From assembly GCA_963792885.1 (NCBI GenBank), contig CAWBXX010000001.1:310001-374000 (forward strand): DNA of 64,000 nucleotides, read 5' to 3'. Numbering within the stretch: position 1 is the first letter of the stretch; every line of letters starts with the position of its first letter. The notes beneath the pieces are model-generated. The model saw only the letters and a program-made list of their open reading frames with translations. It did not search any database and was not told the origin of the DNA. The translations under genes were made by a program, and so were the position numbers. Below are positions 29,808 through 39,894 of the stretch, in pieces. The DNA is from DASWJZ01 sp963792885. GTDB taxonomy: Bacteria; Pseudomonadota; Alphaproteobacteria; Rhizobiales; Afifellaceae.

Positions 29808-30984
29808 TCACTCTGAGGGCCCAGGCCTAACCGCCTGGGCCTTCTTCTTTTCTGGCGTTGGCGCTCCAGCATTCTCCCAGTAGGTATCCGATCGCATCTC
29901 GATCAATCGCGATGCGGTACGCGCGAACTCAAACGCCTCCGCTCCGTCCTTCCCTTGCCATAGCTCGTGCGGCTCGGCGGCAGCAGAGACGATCAATCGA
30001 ACGCGTCGGTCGTAGAGCGTGTCGACGAGGTTGATGAGCCGCTTCGCTTCGTTCCTGCGCGCCGCTGAGAGAATCGGTACGTCGCTCACGAGGACGGTTC
30101 GAAAAGTATCCGAAATCTTAAGAAAATCGCCAGCGCCGAGCGGCCGCGCACAAAGATCCTCGAATGAGAACCGCGCGACGCCACCTGCCGCCTCCGGCAC
30201 GACGATGCGCCGGCTCTTGTAATGAAGCTCTTCGCGCGTGCCTTTTGCTCGCCCGCTGAAGCGACGGAAGTGCGCGTCGAGACACGCGTCGGCTTCCGGA
30301 CCAAGCGGCGTCGCATAGCGGCGCCCAGTGCCGGTCGTGTCGAGGCGATAGTCGCGCGGCGCATCGAGATGGAAGACCGCCATGCGCTCTTTGAGAAGAG
30401 CGATGAAGGGAAGGAAGAGCGCGCGGTTAAGACCGTCCTTGTAAAGTTCATCGGGAGCGACGTTGGTGGTCGCCACCACGACCACGCCACGTGCGAAGAG
30501 CTTTTCGAAGAGGCGGCCGAGGATCATCGCGTCGGCGATGTCGTAGACTGCGAACTCGTCGAAGCAGAGAAGCTCCGCCTCCGACGCGATCTCGGCAGCG
30601 ACGGGCGCGATCGGATCACCCCCGCGCTTTCCATCGCTCTTCACGAGGTGACGATAGGCCGCGATCCGGTCATGCACATTGCCCATGAATTCGTGGAAAT
30701 GCGCGCGGCGTTTCAGGCGAAGCGGGGCGGCGGCGTAGAAAAGGTCCATCAGCAGCGTCTTCCCGCGGCCGACTCCGCCCCAGATATAGAGTTCCGCGCG
30801 GCGTGGTCTTGCTGCCGCGCCGCCTCAGCCACCCGAGCGCACCGTTTCCGTTGCGGCGCTGCCGGTCCGCGAGCGCGGCCATCAGTTGGTCGAGCCCGTC
30901 GGCGAGCGCAGCCTGCGATGCGTCCGGCACGATCTCGCCGGAGCGCGCCATCGCCTCGTAGCGACGCCGAACAGTGTCCGACAT
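29808..30984 (-). pseudogene. zapE: Cell division ATPase ZapE (AFG1-like), frameshifted
   Basis: The N-terminal part starts at the ATG at 30984 (MSDTVRRRYEAMARSGEI...) and reads through LGWLRRRGSK. Reading then moves to another frame that encodes ELYIWGGVGRGKTLLMDLFY with the P-loop GGVGRGKT, the Walker B CFDEFAVYDIADAMIL and the remaining AFG1 sequence to 29808. The switch lies between 30785 and 30824 and fits one extra base. With the frame restored it is about 391 aa, a normal ZapE length. ZapE is an FtsZ-associated ATPase. The C-terminal codons overlap the terminator of the basic-peptide gene. Confidence 0.85.
29818..29841 (+). terminator. Intrinsic terminator after the basic-peptide gene
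   Basis: A 9-base stem ggcccaggc / gcctgggcc (29818-29826 and 29833-29841) with loop ctaacc is followed by TTCTTCTTTTCT. It lies inside the last codons of the convergent zapE gene, an economical overlap. Confidence 0.85.
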
Positions 30985-31046
30985 TGGTGCTTGGTGTTTG
31001 CGAGGCTCTGGCCGGGGCTTTTCCAGCGCCACGACGCGTCGCGCGC

Positions 31047-31592
31047 TCAGCGCGAGACGCTGATCGGGCCGCCGCCCTCCGTCTGCCCGGTGAACTGGGT
31101 CTTCGACGAGGGATAGAGCCGCGCGACGGTTATGCCCGCGTCGTTCAGGAGCTGAACCTGCGACCCCTCCATGTTCCAGGCAGAGACAGTCTGCAGGCCA
31201 GGGCTCACACAGTTTCGGGTGGACGCGCGATAGCCGCCGGCCCACGTGGTCAGCGTCATGAAGAGCTGGCACGAATTGGTCGCCGTGCTGATCGTCCAGC
31301 CGCCGAGAAGATCGGTGCGGCCGAGCTCGCCGCTCGCCATCGGTGGCGGGGCCGGCTGCACTGCTGCGGTCTGCAAAGATGGATCGAGCGCGGCAAGGCC
31401 GGAGGGCTGCGCGGGCGCGACTGCGCCTGGCGGCGGCAGCGTCTCGCCGGTCACAGTGCCGGCCGGAGCGGCGCCGAGCGGCGGCGGCGCGATACTTTGC
31501 GGCGCATCGCGTCCAAACGAAAACATGCTGCAACCGCCGGCCAACAGGGCCGTTACACCAACGGCGATGAGTGAGTGAAAACGAACTGCCAT
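31047..31592 (-). CDS. Omp19-like outer membrane lipoprotein / protease inhibitor
   Basis: From the ATG at 31592 (AGGAAG upstream) the 181-aa precursor has a lipoprotein signal with lipobox LLAGGC (C21). A Pro/Ala-rich linker follows, then a C-terminal beta-barrel-like domain (LLGGWTISTATNSCQLF, FTGQTEGGGPISVSR). The order and endings match Brucella Omp19, a member of the AprI/Inh metalloprotease-inhibitor family. It would sit in the outer membrane facing the periplasm or surface. The gene is 62 bases upstream of zapE on the same strand. Confidence 0.85.
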   Translation of the reverse strand: MAVRFHSLIAVGVTALLAGGCSMFSFGRDAPQSIAPPPLGAAPAGTVTGETLPPPGAVAPAQPSGLAALDPSLQTAAVQPAPPPMASGELGRTDLLGGWTISTATNSCQLFMTLTTWAGGYRASTRNCVSPGLQTVSAWNMEGSQVQLLNDAGITVARLYPSSKTQFTGQTEGGGPISVSR

Positions 31593-31711
31593 GCTCTTCC
31601 TACACACCGACGCCGGCAAAACCGGCGGCCAAACACCCCCTAAATCCCGCAGGCTTGACCGCCTTACTTGCACGTCCTAGGGCCATTGTCACCAACGGCG
31701 GGTCGCAGCAA

Positions 31712-32593
31712 ATGGCTGACTTGAGAAATGTCGTCCGAGCCCCCGCGCTCGACCTCAACACGCCGCACACGCCGCACATCGCCGACGTCCTGATTGCCGA
31801 GCGCGGCGAGAAGATCGTTAACAGCCGGCTCTGGCCGCTCGTTCGGCCGCTTCTCTACAGAATCCTGCATTACGACGACGCGGTGCGCATGGCCGACGAG
31901 ATCGCGCCCCTCCCGGCACTGGCGGCAATGCAATATGTGAGCAAGCTGCTCTCGATCAACCTCGACGTCGCCGGCCTCGAGCGCCTTCCGAAAGAGGGCG
32001 CCGTCATCATCGCAGCGAATCACCCGACAGGAATCGCGGACGGCGTCGCCGTCTATGACGCCATCACGCGCGTGCGCCCCGACATCGCGATCTTCACCAA
32101 CCGCGATGCGCTCCGTGTCAATTCGCGCCTCTCGGAATTCCTGATCCCGGTCGAGTGGCGCGAGGCGTTCCGCGACCGCGCCAAGATGCGCGAGACGCTG
32201 CAGCTCTCCTCGCGCGCCTTCCGCGAGGGGCGCGTCGTCGTGCTCTTTCCCTCCGGCCGCATTGCCTATTGGAAGGACGGGCGGCTCACCGAGCGCCCCT
32301 GGCAGAGCTCGGCGATTACGCTCGCGCGCAAGCAGGACCTGCCTATCGTTCCGATCAACGTGCAGTCACGCAACTCCGGCCTCTTCTATTGGTTCGCCAA
32401 CTGGAACACCGAGCTTCGCGACATGACGGTGTTCCATGAACTCCTGAACAAGCGCGGCAAGACATTCCGTATCCGCGTCGGACACCCGATCCCGCCGGAG
32501 CGTTTCGCCGAGGGCGACCCGGCGGAGGTCACGCAGCGACTCCAGTCGTATGTGGTCCACCGCTTGGCAGCCGACAGCGACGCGGAGTTCTAG
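31712..32593 (+). CDS. PlsC-like glycerolipid acyltransferase
   Basis: Starting at the ATG at 31712 the product is 293 aa. An open frame extends back to 31571 but overlaps the Omp19-like gene and lacks family sequence. The catalytic motif is NHPTGIADG, followed by a PSGRIAYWKDG segment and IPVNVQSRNSG-like sequence (IVPINVQSRNSGLF). These features match acyltransferases that transfer a fatty acyl group to lysophospholipid or a related acceptor. The acceptor is not evident. It is divergent from the Omp19-like gene. Confidence 0.82.
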   Translation: MADLRNVVRAPALDLNTPHTPHIADVLIAERGEKIVNSRLWPLVRPLLYRILHYDDAVRMADEIAPLPALAAMQYVSKLLSINLDVAGLERLPKEGAVIIAANHPTGIADGVAVYDAITRVRPDIAIFTNRDALRVNSRLSEFLIPVEWREAFRDRAKMRETLQLSSRAFREGRVVVLFPSGRIAYWKDGRLTERPWQSSAITLARKQDLPIVPINVQSRNSGLFYWFANWNTELRDMTVFHELLNKRGKTFRIRVGHPIPPERFAEGDPAEVTQRLQSYVVHRLAADSDAEF

Positions 32594-32644
32594 GAATCTC
32601 AAAGCTGCCGTGATCGCCGCGCCCGGCCATTCCGCCCCTTCGAG

Positions 32645-32707
32645 GCTTTTTCACCCCTCATGGTGAGGTGCGAGCGAAGCGAGCCTCGAACCATGGGGTG
32701 AAAAAGC
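32645..32707. repeat. Intergenic palindromic repeat (REP-like)
   Basis: An imperfect inverted repeat has arms gctttttcacccctcatgg and ccatggggtgaaaaagc around the middle gaggtgcgagcgaagcgagc. It lies between the convergent acyltransferase and SDR genes. This sequence type is common between genes in Hyphomicrobiales and could act as a bidirectional terminator. Confidence 0.75.
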
Positions 32708-32742
32708 ACCTCGGGATGAGGGCGGAATGGATGTGCCGCTAC

Positions 32743-33537
32743 TCACATCACGGTCTTCAGCATCCCGCCGTCGACGAAGTAGGTCGAGCCGATCGAATAG
32801 GTCGCCTTGTCGGAGCATAGGAACACGAAGAAGTGCGCAAGCTCCTCCGGGCTCGCGAAGCGCTTGATCGTCGCGTGCTCGTCGGCGACCGACTGGAGGT
32901 AGCCTTCCCAGTCGCCGCCCTTGTCCGCCGTCAGCTGTTTCGCTGTCTTGATCCAATCGGGCGTGAGAACGAGACCGGGATTGACGCAGTTAACGCGGAT
33001 GTTGTCCTTCACCACCTCGCTCGCGAGCGTCTTTGAGAACATCATCAGCGCCGACTTGGTGACGTTGTAGATCGGCTCGTACCAAAGCGGCTGCGCGGCG
33101 CAGATCGATGCGTTGTGAAGGACGACCCCGCCTCCCCGCTTCTTCATCGACGGCACAAGCCCGCGCGCGAGCCTGACCGCCGCCATCAAGTGCAGGTCCC
33201 AATAGGCCTGCCACTTCGAGTCGGGCGCTTCCATTATCGTCTCGTTAGAGCCCGTGCCGGCATTGTTGATCAGGATGTCGGCGCCCCTGAACTTCTTCAG
33301 CGTCGCGGCGACGAGCGCATCGCAGCCTTCGGCGGTGGCAACGTCGCAGGCGACGGCAAGCGTCTTCACTCCGTGCTCACGCGCCACGCGGCGCGCTTCC
33401 TTCTTGAGACGATCCTCGCCCCGCGCGGCCATCACGATATTGGCGCCCTCCGCTGCGAGCCCTTCCGCCACGGCAAGGCCAATCCCGACGCTCGCGCCGG
33501 TGATCACGGCGACCTTGCCCGAGAGACCCAGGTCCAT
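32743..33537 (-). CDS. Short-chain dehydrogenase/reductase
   Basis: The 264-aa protein has the NAD(P)-binding GASVGIGLAVAEG motif, the NNAGTGS segment and the Y-x-x-x-K active site in YNVTKSALMMFSK, followed by LVLTPDW and a SIGSTYFVDGG end. It is a classical SDR. The substrate is not evident; the nearby polyol dehydrogenase and sugar transporter suggest a carbohydrate or polyol. GGGGAGGGG precedes the ATG. Confidence 0.88.
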   Translation of the reverse strand: MDLGLSGKVAVITGASVGIGLAVAEGLAAEGANIVMAARGEDRLKKEARRVAREHGVKTLAVACDVATAEGCDALVAATLKKFRGADILINNAGTGSNETIMEAPDSKWQAYWDLHLMAAVRLARGLVPSMKKRGGGVVLHNASICAAQPLWYEPIYNVTKSALMMFSKTLASEVVKDNIRVNCVNPGLVLTPDWIKTAKQLTADKGGDWEGYLQSVADEHATIKRFASPEELAHFFVFLCSDKATYSIGSTYFVDGGMLKTVM

Positions 33538-33559
33538 GCTCCCCTCCCCTTTGAGATCA

Positions 33560-33657
33560 TCGTCACGCCCGGACTAATGCGGGCATCCAATCCGTGACTG
33601 CTCGGCTGCTCATGAACGTTTCGGAATGGATTTCCGGGTCAAGCCCGGCAATGACGA
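33560..33657. repeat. Rhizobial-type mosaic intergenic repeat
   Basis: Arms tcgtcacgcccggact (33560-33575) and agcccggcaatgacga (33642-33657) form an imperfect long palindrome. The outer arms and inner ccgggtcaagcccgg resemble RIME-type repeat units of the order. It lies between the SDR and dehydrogenase genes. Confidence 0.65.
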
Positions 33658-33690
33658 CAGTTCTGGTGTGCCTCCGCAAGCGGCTCGCGG

Positions 33691-34734
33691 CTATGCCGCC
33701 CCGTCGACCAAAATCTGCAATTTGACATCGGCCGGCCGGCCCTCGGCGGCGCGCTCAAACGCGGGGATGCTCTTTTCGAATGGGAACGTCTCGGTGATGA
33801 GCGGCTTCAGATCGACCTTCCCCGACGCGATCAGCGCGATGGCGCGGTCATATTGGTGCGCGTAGCGGAAGACGGACTCGATGCGAAGCTCCTTGGTTGT
33901 GAGCGCAGCAACGTCGAAGGCGATTGGATCGACCGGCAGTCCCACCACGACAATGCACCCGCTCGGCCGCAGCAGCTCCGTGATCCTTTCCCAGGCCTTC
34001 GGCGCGCCGGAGCACTCGAAGACCACGTCGGCGCCCCAGTCGTCGGTGAGTTGCATCACCTCCGCGACCAGGTCCCTTTCGCGGATGTTGACGGGGATCA
34101 CGCCTTGATAGCGGGCGGCAATGTCTAGCTTCGGCTGCGCAAGATCGGCGAGGACGACACGGGCGCAGCCGCCGGCGAGCGCCGCAAGCGCCACCATCGT
34201 GCCGATCGGCCCGGCGCCGAGCACCACCGCCGTATCGCCCGGCGTGATCCGCGCCTTCGTCGCCGCCTGCATGCCGACGGCGAAGGGCTCCACCATCGCG
34301 CCTTCCGCGAAGCTGACGTTATCCGGGAGCTTGAAGGTGTAGTTGGCGGGATGGATAGCGTAGGGCGTGAGCACGCCGTGGACCGGCGGCGTCGCCCAGA
34401 ACCGCACCGCCGGGTCGACATTGTACATGCCGAGCCGGCTCGCGCGCGAATTCGGATCGGGAACCCCGGGCTCCATGCAGACGCGGTCGCCAAGCTTCAG
34501 GCGCTTCACGTTCTTGCCTACCTCGACCACGGTTCCTGCCGCCTCGTGGCCAAGCACCATCGGCTCCTTCACCACGAAGCCGCCGATCTTGCCGTGCGTA
34601 TAATAGTGAACGTCGCTGCCGCAGATGCCGACGGTGTGGATCTTCACCTTCACGTCGTCGGGGCCGACCTCCTGCGGCAAGTCGATATCGCGGAGGGAGA
34701 GCTCGTGTTGGCGCTCAAGCACAAGTGCGCGCAT
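33691..34734 (-). CDS. Zinc-dependent polyol (xylitol/sorbitol-type) dehydrogenase
   Basis: The 347-aa medium-chain dehydrogenase has the catalytic zinc site GICGSDVHYY and GHEAAGTVVEVG, and the nucleotide-binding GAGPIGTMVALAAL. It lacks the usual four-cysteine structural zinc loop of many family members (the equivalent region reads CMEPGVPDPNSRASRLGMYN). This resembles xylitol or sorbitol dehydrogenases. GAGAAGGA sits before the ATG. With the SDR and the Frc-like transporter it suggests polyol or fructose use. Confidence 0.85.
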   Translation of the reverse strand: MRALVLERQHELSLRDIDLPQEVGPDDVKVKIHTVGICGSDVHYYTHGKIGGFVVKEPMVLGHEAAGTVVEVGKNVKRLKLGDRVCMEPGVPDPNSRASRLGMYNVDPAVRFWATPPVHGVLTPYAIHPANYTFKLPDNVSFAEGAMVEPFAVGMQAATKARITPGDTAVVLGAGPIGTMVALAALAGGCARVVLADLAQPKLDIAARYQGVIPVNIRERDLVAEVMQLTDDWGADVVFECSGAPKAWERITELLRPSGCIVVVGLPVDPIAFDVAALTTKELRIESVFRYAHQYDRAIALIASGKVDLKPLITETFPFEKSIPAFERAAEGRPADVKLQILVDGAA

Positions 34735-34770
34735 GGGATCAGTCCTTCTCAGTCTACCGCTGCCGCGCGG

Positions 34771-34895
34771 CCCTCTCCCCTGGGGAGAGGGTGTCGCCGA
34801 AGGCGACGGGTGAGGGGAGGTACCGCCGCGCTTCGCTCACGCCTCTCCGGATCCCCTCATCCGGCTGCTTCGCAGCCACCTTCTCCCTATGGGAG
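34771..34895. repeat. Intergenic palindromic repeat cluster
   Basis: A near-perfect palindrome ccctctcccctggggagagg (34771-34790) is followed by gtcgccgaaggcgac and later by gctgcttcgcagc and ttctccctatgggag. This string is common between genes in Hyphomicrobiales. It lies between the polyol dehydrogenase gene and the ABC ATPase gene. Confidence 0.75.
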
Positions 34896-34905
34896 TAGGT
34901 AAGCC

Positions 34906-35738
<833 letters not shown>

Positions 35739-35742
<4 letters not shown>

Positions 35743-36824
35743 GCGGAAATCCTCCGCACCCATTGGTCGATTGTGACGGCAACGATGATGAGCACGCCGA
35801 CGGTGAACTCCTGCCAGAGGTTATCGAGTCCGTAGAGCGCCAGGCCGTCGCGGAACACGCCCACGATCAGGGCCCCGATCAGCGTGCCGACAATCGAGCC
35901 GCGGCCGCCGAAAAGGCTGGTTCCACCGATCACCACGGCGGTGATGGAGTCGAGGTTCGCCGTCTGCCCGGCAAGCGGGCTGACCGCGCCGATGCGGCCG
36001 ATCAGGATCCAGCCGGCGATGGCGCAGATAAATCCGGCGAGGCTGTAGACGGCGAGCAGCGTCTTCTGCGTGCTGATACCGGCGAGGCGCGCCGCCTCTG
36101 GGTCGTCGCCGGTCGCATAGACATGGCGACCAAAGGCCGTGCGGTTCAGCACGTACCAGATGACGCCGGCAAGCGCGAGCATCAGCATGGAGCCGAAAGT
36201 CACCGGCGCGCCACCGACTTTGAAGGATGCCCCCGTCGCCTGCAGGAAGGACGCGACCTCGGCAATCTCCTGCTGCCGGATCGTGGCACTTTTGGAATAG
36301 AAGAGGACCAGCGCCCCGAACACGCTCCACGTGCCGAGCGTCACAATGAAGGGCGGGAGCCTCAGATAGGTGACGAGCGCGCCGTTCACGTAGCCGCAGG
36401 CCATGCCGCAGAGGAGGCCGAGCGGGAATGCAATGAAGACGGGGACGCCCGAAACGACCGCGAGCCGCCCCATCACCACGGTGGCGAGGATCATGATGAC
36501 GCCGACCGAGAGGTCGATGCCGGCCGTCAGGATGATTAGCGTCTGCGCGATGCCGAGCGTGCCGATGATCGTCACCTGCTGGAGGATCAGCGACAGATTG
36601 AAGGGCGCGAAGAAGCGCTCGCCCACGAGAATGCTGAAGACGATCAGTCCGATGACGAGCACGATGAACGGGATGGCCGTCGGATAGCTGTGGAGGAAAT
36701 GCTGAAGGTGAGTCAGCGGACCGCGGCGCCCCCCCTCGAACGAAGCTACCGTCTGGTCGCTCGGAAGCCCGCTTTCGTAGTCAGCCGCTCCGATGCGTGC
36801 TGTCTCTTCGCTGGCGCTGTTCAT
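35739..36824 (-). CDS. frcC: Sugar ABC transporter permease (FrcC-like)
   Basis: The 361-aa protein has about ten membrane segments with the family sequence GIDLSVGVIMILATVVMG, NGALVTYLRLPPFIVTLGTWSVFGAL and AVVIGGTSLFGGRGSIVGTLIGALIVGV, which define ribose/fructose-type permeases. A cytosolic N-terminal extension of about 45 residues precedes the first membrane segment, as in FrcC. The start is at 36824, 105 bases after the binding-protein gene. Confidence 0.87.
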
Positions 36825-36859
36825 TGCTCCCCCCGGCGTTTCCCCTCGCGCATCGTCGA

Positions 36860-36887
36860 GAAGGGCAACCGTTTCCGGTTGCCCTTC
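36860..36887. other. Intercistronic hairpin between frcB and frcC
   Basis: A perfect 11-base stem gaagggcaacc / ggttgcccttc with a 6-base loop lies between the binding-protein and permease genes. Reading in the gene direction (-) there is no T-run after it, so it is more likely an mRNA-stabilising or attenuating hairpin than a full terminator. Such hairpins often allow more binding protein than permease. Confidence 0.7.
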
Positions 36888-36929
36888 TTCTTTTCTAGGC
36901 AGTCTACGTAGTCTCGAAACCGAAGGGAA

Positions 36930-37940
36930 TTAGCCCCAGCACAATTTCAGGCCTTCCTCCGTGGAAATGGAGGGCACGCCGTCAACCGGCTTATCGGTGA
37001 TGAGCGTCGCACCGGTGTCGAAGAAGCCGCCCTTCTCAACGCCGTCCGGCAGCTTGCCGCTGGCGATCGTCTCGAGCGCCATCGACGCCATCTTGTGAGG
37101 ATATTGCTGTGAGGTCGCGCCAATGATGCCCGCCTGCACATTCTTCACGCCCGGGCAGCCACCGTCGATCGAGACGACGAGCACGCTTCCGTCGTCCTTG
37201 CCGGCCGCCTTCAACGCCTCGTAGCCACCGGCCGCGGCGGGCTCGTTGATCGTGTACATCACGTTCACGTCGGGACACTTCTGGAGAAGCGTCTCCATCG
37301 CGGTGCGTCCACCGTCTTCGGCGCCGGAGCTCATCTCGTGGCCGCAGATGCGCGCGTCGTCCTCGTCGCCGTAGTGGTTCGGATCCTTCACGTCGATGCC
37401 GAAGCCGTGCATGAAGCCCTGGTCGCGCAGATAGTCGACCGTCGGCTGGTTCACGGTCAGATCGAGGAACGCGATCTTCGCGTCGGCCGCCTTGTCGCCG
37501 AGCGTGCCCTTGGCCCACTCGCCGATCAGCTCGCCGGCCTGGCGGTTGTCGGTTGCGAATGTGGCATCGGCGGCGTCCATGGGGTCGAGCGGCGTGTCGA
37601 GCACGATGACCATGAGACCGGCGTCGCGCGCCTTCTGGATCGTCGGCACGATTGCGGACGAGTCGGACGGCACGATCGCGAAGCCCTTGGCGCCGGCGGC
37701 GATCAGGCTCTCGATCGCGGCGACCTGGGTGTCGTTGTCGCCGTCATACTTGCCGGCGAAGGTCTGGAGGTCGAGGCCGAGCTCCTTGGCCTTCTCCTGC
37801 GCGCCTTCGCGCATCTTGACGAAGAAGGGGTTCCCCTCCGTCTTAGTAATGAGGCCGACGATTTCGGCCGCTGACGCGCTGCCGACAAGGCTGAAGGCGA
37901 GCGCGCTCGCCACGCTGATTAGGCGGATCTTGGTATTCAC
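36930..37940 (-). CDS. frcB: Sugar ABC transporter substrate-binding protein (FrcB-like)
   Basis: The 336-aa precursor has a signal peptide (MNTKIRLISVASALAFSLVGSASA). The mature protein is a type I periplasmic binding protein with EIVGLITKTEGNPFFVKMREGAQ, IVPSDSSAIVPTIQKARDAG and FATDNRQAGELIGEWA. This matches the FrcB fructose-binding family. It likely binds fructose, ribose or mannose. It is the first gene of the frcBCA cluster and divergent from the ROK regulator. Confidence 0.88.
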   Translation of the reverse strand: MNTKIRLISVASALAFSLVGSASAAEIVGLITKTEGNPFFVKMREGAQEKAKELGLDLQTFAGKYDGDNDTQVAAIESLIAAGAKGFAIVPSDSSAIVPTIQKARDAGLMVIVLDTPLDPMDAADATFATDNRQAGELIGEWAKGTLGDKAADAKIAFLDLTVNQPTVDYLRDQGFMHGFGIDVKDPNHYGDEDDARICGHEMSSGAEDGGRTAMETLLQKCPDVNVMYTINEPAAAGGYEALKAAGKDDGSVLVVSIDGGCPGVKNVQAGIIGATSQQYPHKMASMALETIASGKLPDGVEKGGFFDTGATLITDKPVDGVPSISTEEGLKLCWG

Positions 37941-38073
37941 TGAAGTCCTCCCTTGGATCTCTCACGCCGACGGGTGCTTTTTTCTTATCCGTCGCTAGCT
38001 GGCACGAGCCCGCCGCGCGGCCGGCAACCCCTCGTAGCTCAAGGTTCATACCAAGACCGCGGGAAGTCAATAG

Positions 38074-38088
38074 ATCAATCCGAATGAT
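38074..38088. promoter_or_regulatory. Candidate operator between frcB and the ROK regulator
   Basis: A 15-base palindrome atcaatccgaatgat, matching its reverse complement at 6 of 7 half-site positions, lies between two -35-like hexamers: TTGACT on the - strand (just left of it) and TTGACA on the + strand (38095-38100). The position suggests an FrcR operator controlling both directions. No second copy was seen. Confidence 0.4.
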
Positions 38089-38163
38089 TTAGTCGTTGAC
38101 ACCCAACGCAAGCGCGCGACATCGTGCGCGACTGCCGGCAAAAGAAGCAGACTTGGAGGAGAT

Positions 38164-39423
38164 GTGGATGCCTTGAAGCCGCCGAGCGCGGCGGCTGACG
38201 CTGCCAGGCAGCGGGCGGTTGACCCGAGCCGAGGCACCAACCAGAGCGGCGTCCGCGTCTACAACGAGCGCCTCGTGCTCTCGCTCATCCGGCGGCACGG
38301 CAGCGTCTCGAAAGCCGAGATCGCGCGCCTGACGGGGCTCTCGGCTCAGACTATCTCCGTCATCATGCGGCAGCTCGAATCCGACGGCCTCGTCGTCAAG
38401 GAAGCTCCGCAACGCGGCAAGATCGGCCAGCCTTCGGTGCCGTTCTCGCTCAATCCGAACGGCGCGTTCTTCCTTGGCTTCAAGATCGGGCGGCGATCGA
38501 GCGATCTTGTGCTCCTCGACTTTCTGGGACGGCCGCTCAAGGGGCTGCGCGAGCCCTGCCGCTATCCGACGCCCGAAGGCGTGCTGGGCTTTGTGAAGCG
38601 CTCAACCGCCACACTCGTCGATGCACTGCCGCGCAAAAGCCGGGCGCGCATCTCCGGGATCGGCATCGCGGCACCGTTCGAGCTTTGGAACTGGGAGGAG
38701 CAGATCGGCGCGCCGCGCACCGTCCTCGACGGCTGGCGGAACTTCGACATCCGGCAGGAGATCGCGGAAGTCTGGGACTGGCCCGTCTATTTCTGCAACG
38801 ATGCGACGGCGGCCTGCGGCGCCGAGCTGGTACTCGGCAATCCCAGCCACGCGCTCGACTTCCTCTACTTCTTCATCGGTTCCTTCGTCGGTGGCGGCGT
38901 GGTCCTGAATGGCAACCTCTATCCGGGGCGGAGCGGCAATGCCGGAGCGCTCGGATCGCTTCCCGTGCCGACGCTCGGTACGGACGGCGCGACCTCGCAG
39001 CAGCTCATCCGCAGCGCTTCGATCTACGTCCTTGAGAAGCGCATGGTTGCAGCCGGCCGTGACCCGCAGGTGCTCTCCCGCTCGCCCGACGATTGGGGGG
39101 ACGTCGGACCCGAGCTCGACGAATGGGTCGCGGAGAGTGCCGCGAGCCTTGCCGCGGCGACGGTGGCGGCGATATCGGTGATCGACTTCGAGGCCGTGAT
39201 CATCGACGGGGCGTTTCCCGCCGACGTGCGTCGCCGCATCGTGGAGGGCACGGCTCGGGAGATCGAGCGCTTCGACCGCCAGGGTCTGTCGCCAGTCGCC
39301 GTCCGCGAGGGGGCCGTCGGCTCCGGTGCGCGTGCCATCGGCGGCGCGTGCCTGCCGCTCCTCGCGAGCTTTTCGCGCGACCGCGAGGTCCTCTTCAAAG
39401 ACGCGATCAGGGACGAAACGTAG
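38164..39423 (+). CDS. frcR: ROK-family transcriptional regulator (FrcR-like)
   Basis: The 419-aa protein starts at a GTG at 38164 (GGAGGA just upstream). It has an N-terminal winged helix-turn-helix (VLSLIRRHGSVSKAEIARLTGLSAQTISVIMRQLE) and a C-terminal ROK sugar-kinase-like domain with a GSFVGGGVVLNG segment. The divergent position to frcBCA fits a repressor of the sugar transporter. The zinc-binding ROK cysteine motif is not evident. TTG at 38173 is an alternative start with poorer spacing. Confidence 0.88.
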   Translation: MDALKPPSAAADAARQRAVDPSRGTNQSGVRVYNERLVLSLIRRHGSVSKAEIARLTGLSAQTISVIMRQLESDGLVVKEAPQRGKIGQPSVPFSLNPNGAFFLGFKIGRRSSDLVLLDFLGRPLKGLREPCRYPTPEGVLGFVKRSTATLVDALPRKSRARISGIGIAAPFELWNWEEQIGAPRTVLDGWRNFDIRQEIAEVWDWPVYFCNDATAACGAELVLGNPSHALDFLYFFIGSFVGGGVVLNGNLYPGRSGNAGALGSLPVPTLGTDGATSQQLIRSASIYVLEKRMVAAGRDPQVLSRSPDDWGDVGPELDEWVAESAASLAAATVAAISVIDFEAVIIDGAFPADVRRRIVEGTAREIERFDRQGLSPVAVREGAVGSGARAIGGACLPLLASFSRDREVLFKDAIRDET

Positions 39424-39459
39424 GCCTGAGCACGCCGCGCTCCTACCCGGAGCGGCCCT

Positions 39460-39855
39460 TCAGGCCGGCGCGTGGCAGACCGCTTCGATGTTGTGGCCGT
39501 CCGGGTCGAGCACGAAGGCGCCGTAATAGTCCGGGTGATAGTGGGCGCGGATACCGGGCGCGCCGTTGTCGACGCCGCCGGCCGCGAGCCCGGCCTCGAA
39601 GAAGCGATCCACCGCCTCGCGGCCGTCCGCAACAAAGGCCACGTGGACGCGGGGCGCTGTCAGTTCACCGCTGCTGATCCAGAAAGAGGGCTTGCCGTCG
39701 CGTCCAAAGCCCGCGCCCTCGTAGCCCCCCGTCTCTTCCTTGGTGACGCGCATGATGACCGAAATGCCGAGGGGCGCGAGCGCCTGGGTATAAAAGCGCA
39801 GGGCTCGCGCATAGTCGCTGACCTGGAGTCCCAGATGATCGATGATGTTGATCAT
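39460..39855 (-). CDS. VOC-family protein (glyoxalase-like)
   Basis: The 131-aa protein has a single glyoxalase/bleomycin-resistance fold with HLGLQVSDYARALRFYTQAL at the start, a metal-type ending HYHPDYYGAFVLDPDGHNIEAVCH and HVAFVAD in the middle. H8, H in HVAF and E near the end are plausible metal ligands. Substrate is unknown. The gene is convergent with the ROK regulator. Confidence 0.82.
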   Translation of the reverse strand: MINIIDHLGLQVSDYARALRFYTQALAPLGISVIMRVTKEETGGYEGAGFGRDGKPSFWISSGELTAPRVHVAFVADGREAVDRFFEAGLAAGGVDNGAPGIRAHYHPDYYGAFVLDPDGHNIEAVCHAPA

Positions 39856-39894
39856 GTTCCCCTACCCCTCGATGCGGCGTGTCCTGTCTAAGAC

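Noticed and set aside
32645..34895. CRISPR-like or IS-derived repeats
   Set aside because: The palindromes are single, differ from each other and match the intergenic repeat style of the order; no regular spacing or transposase.
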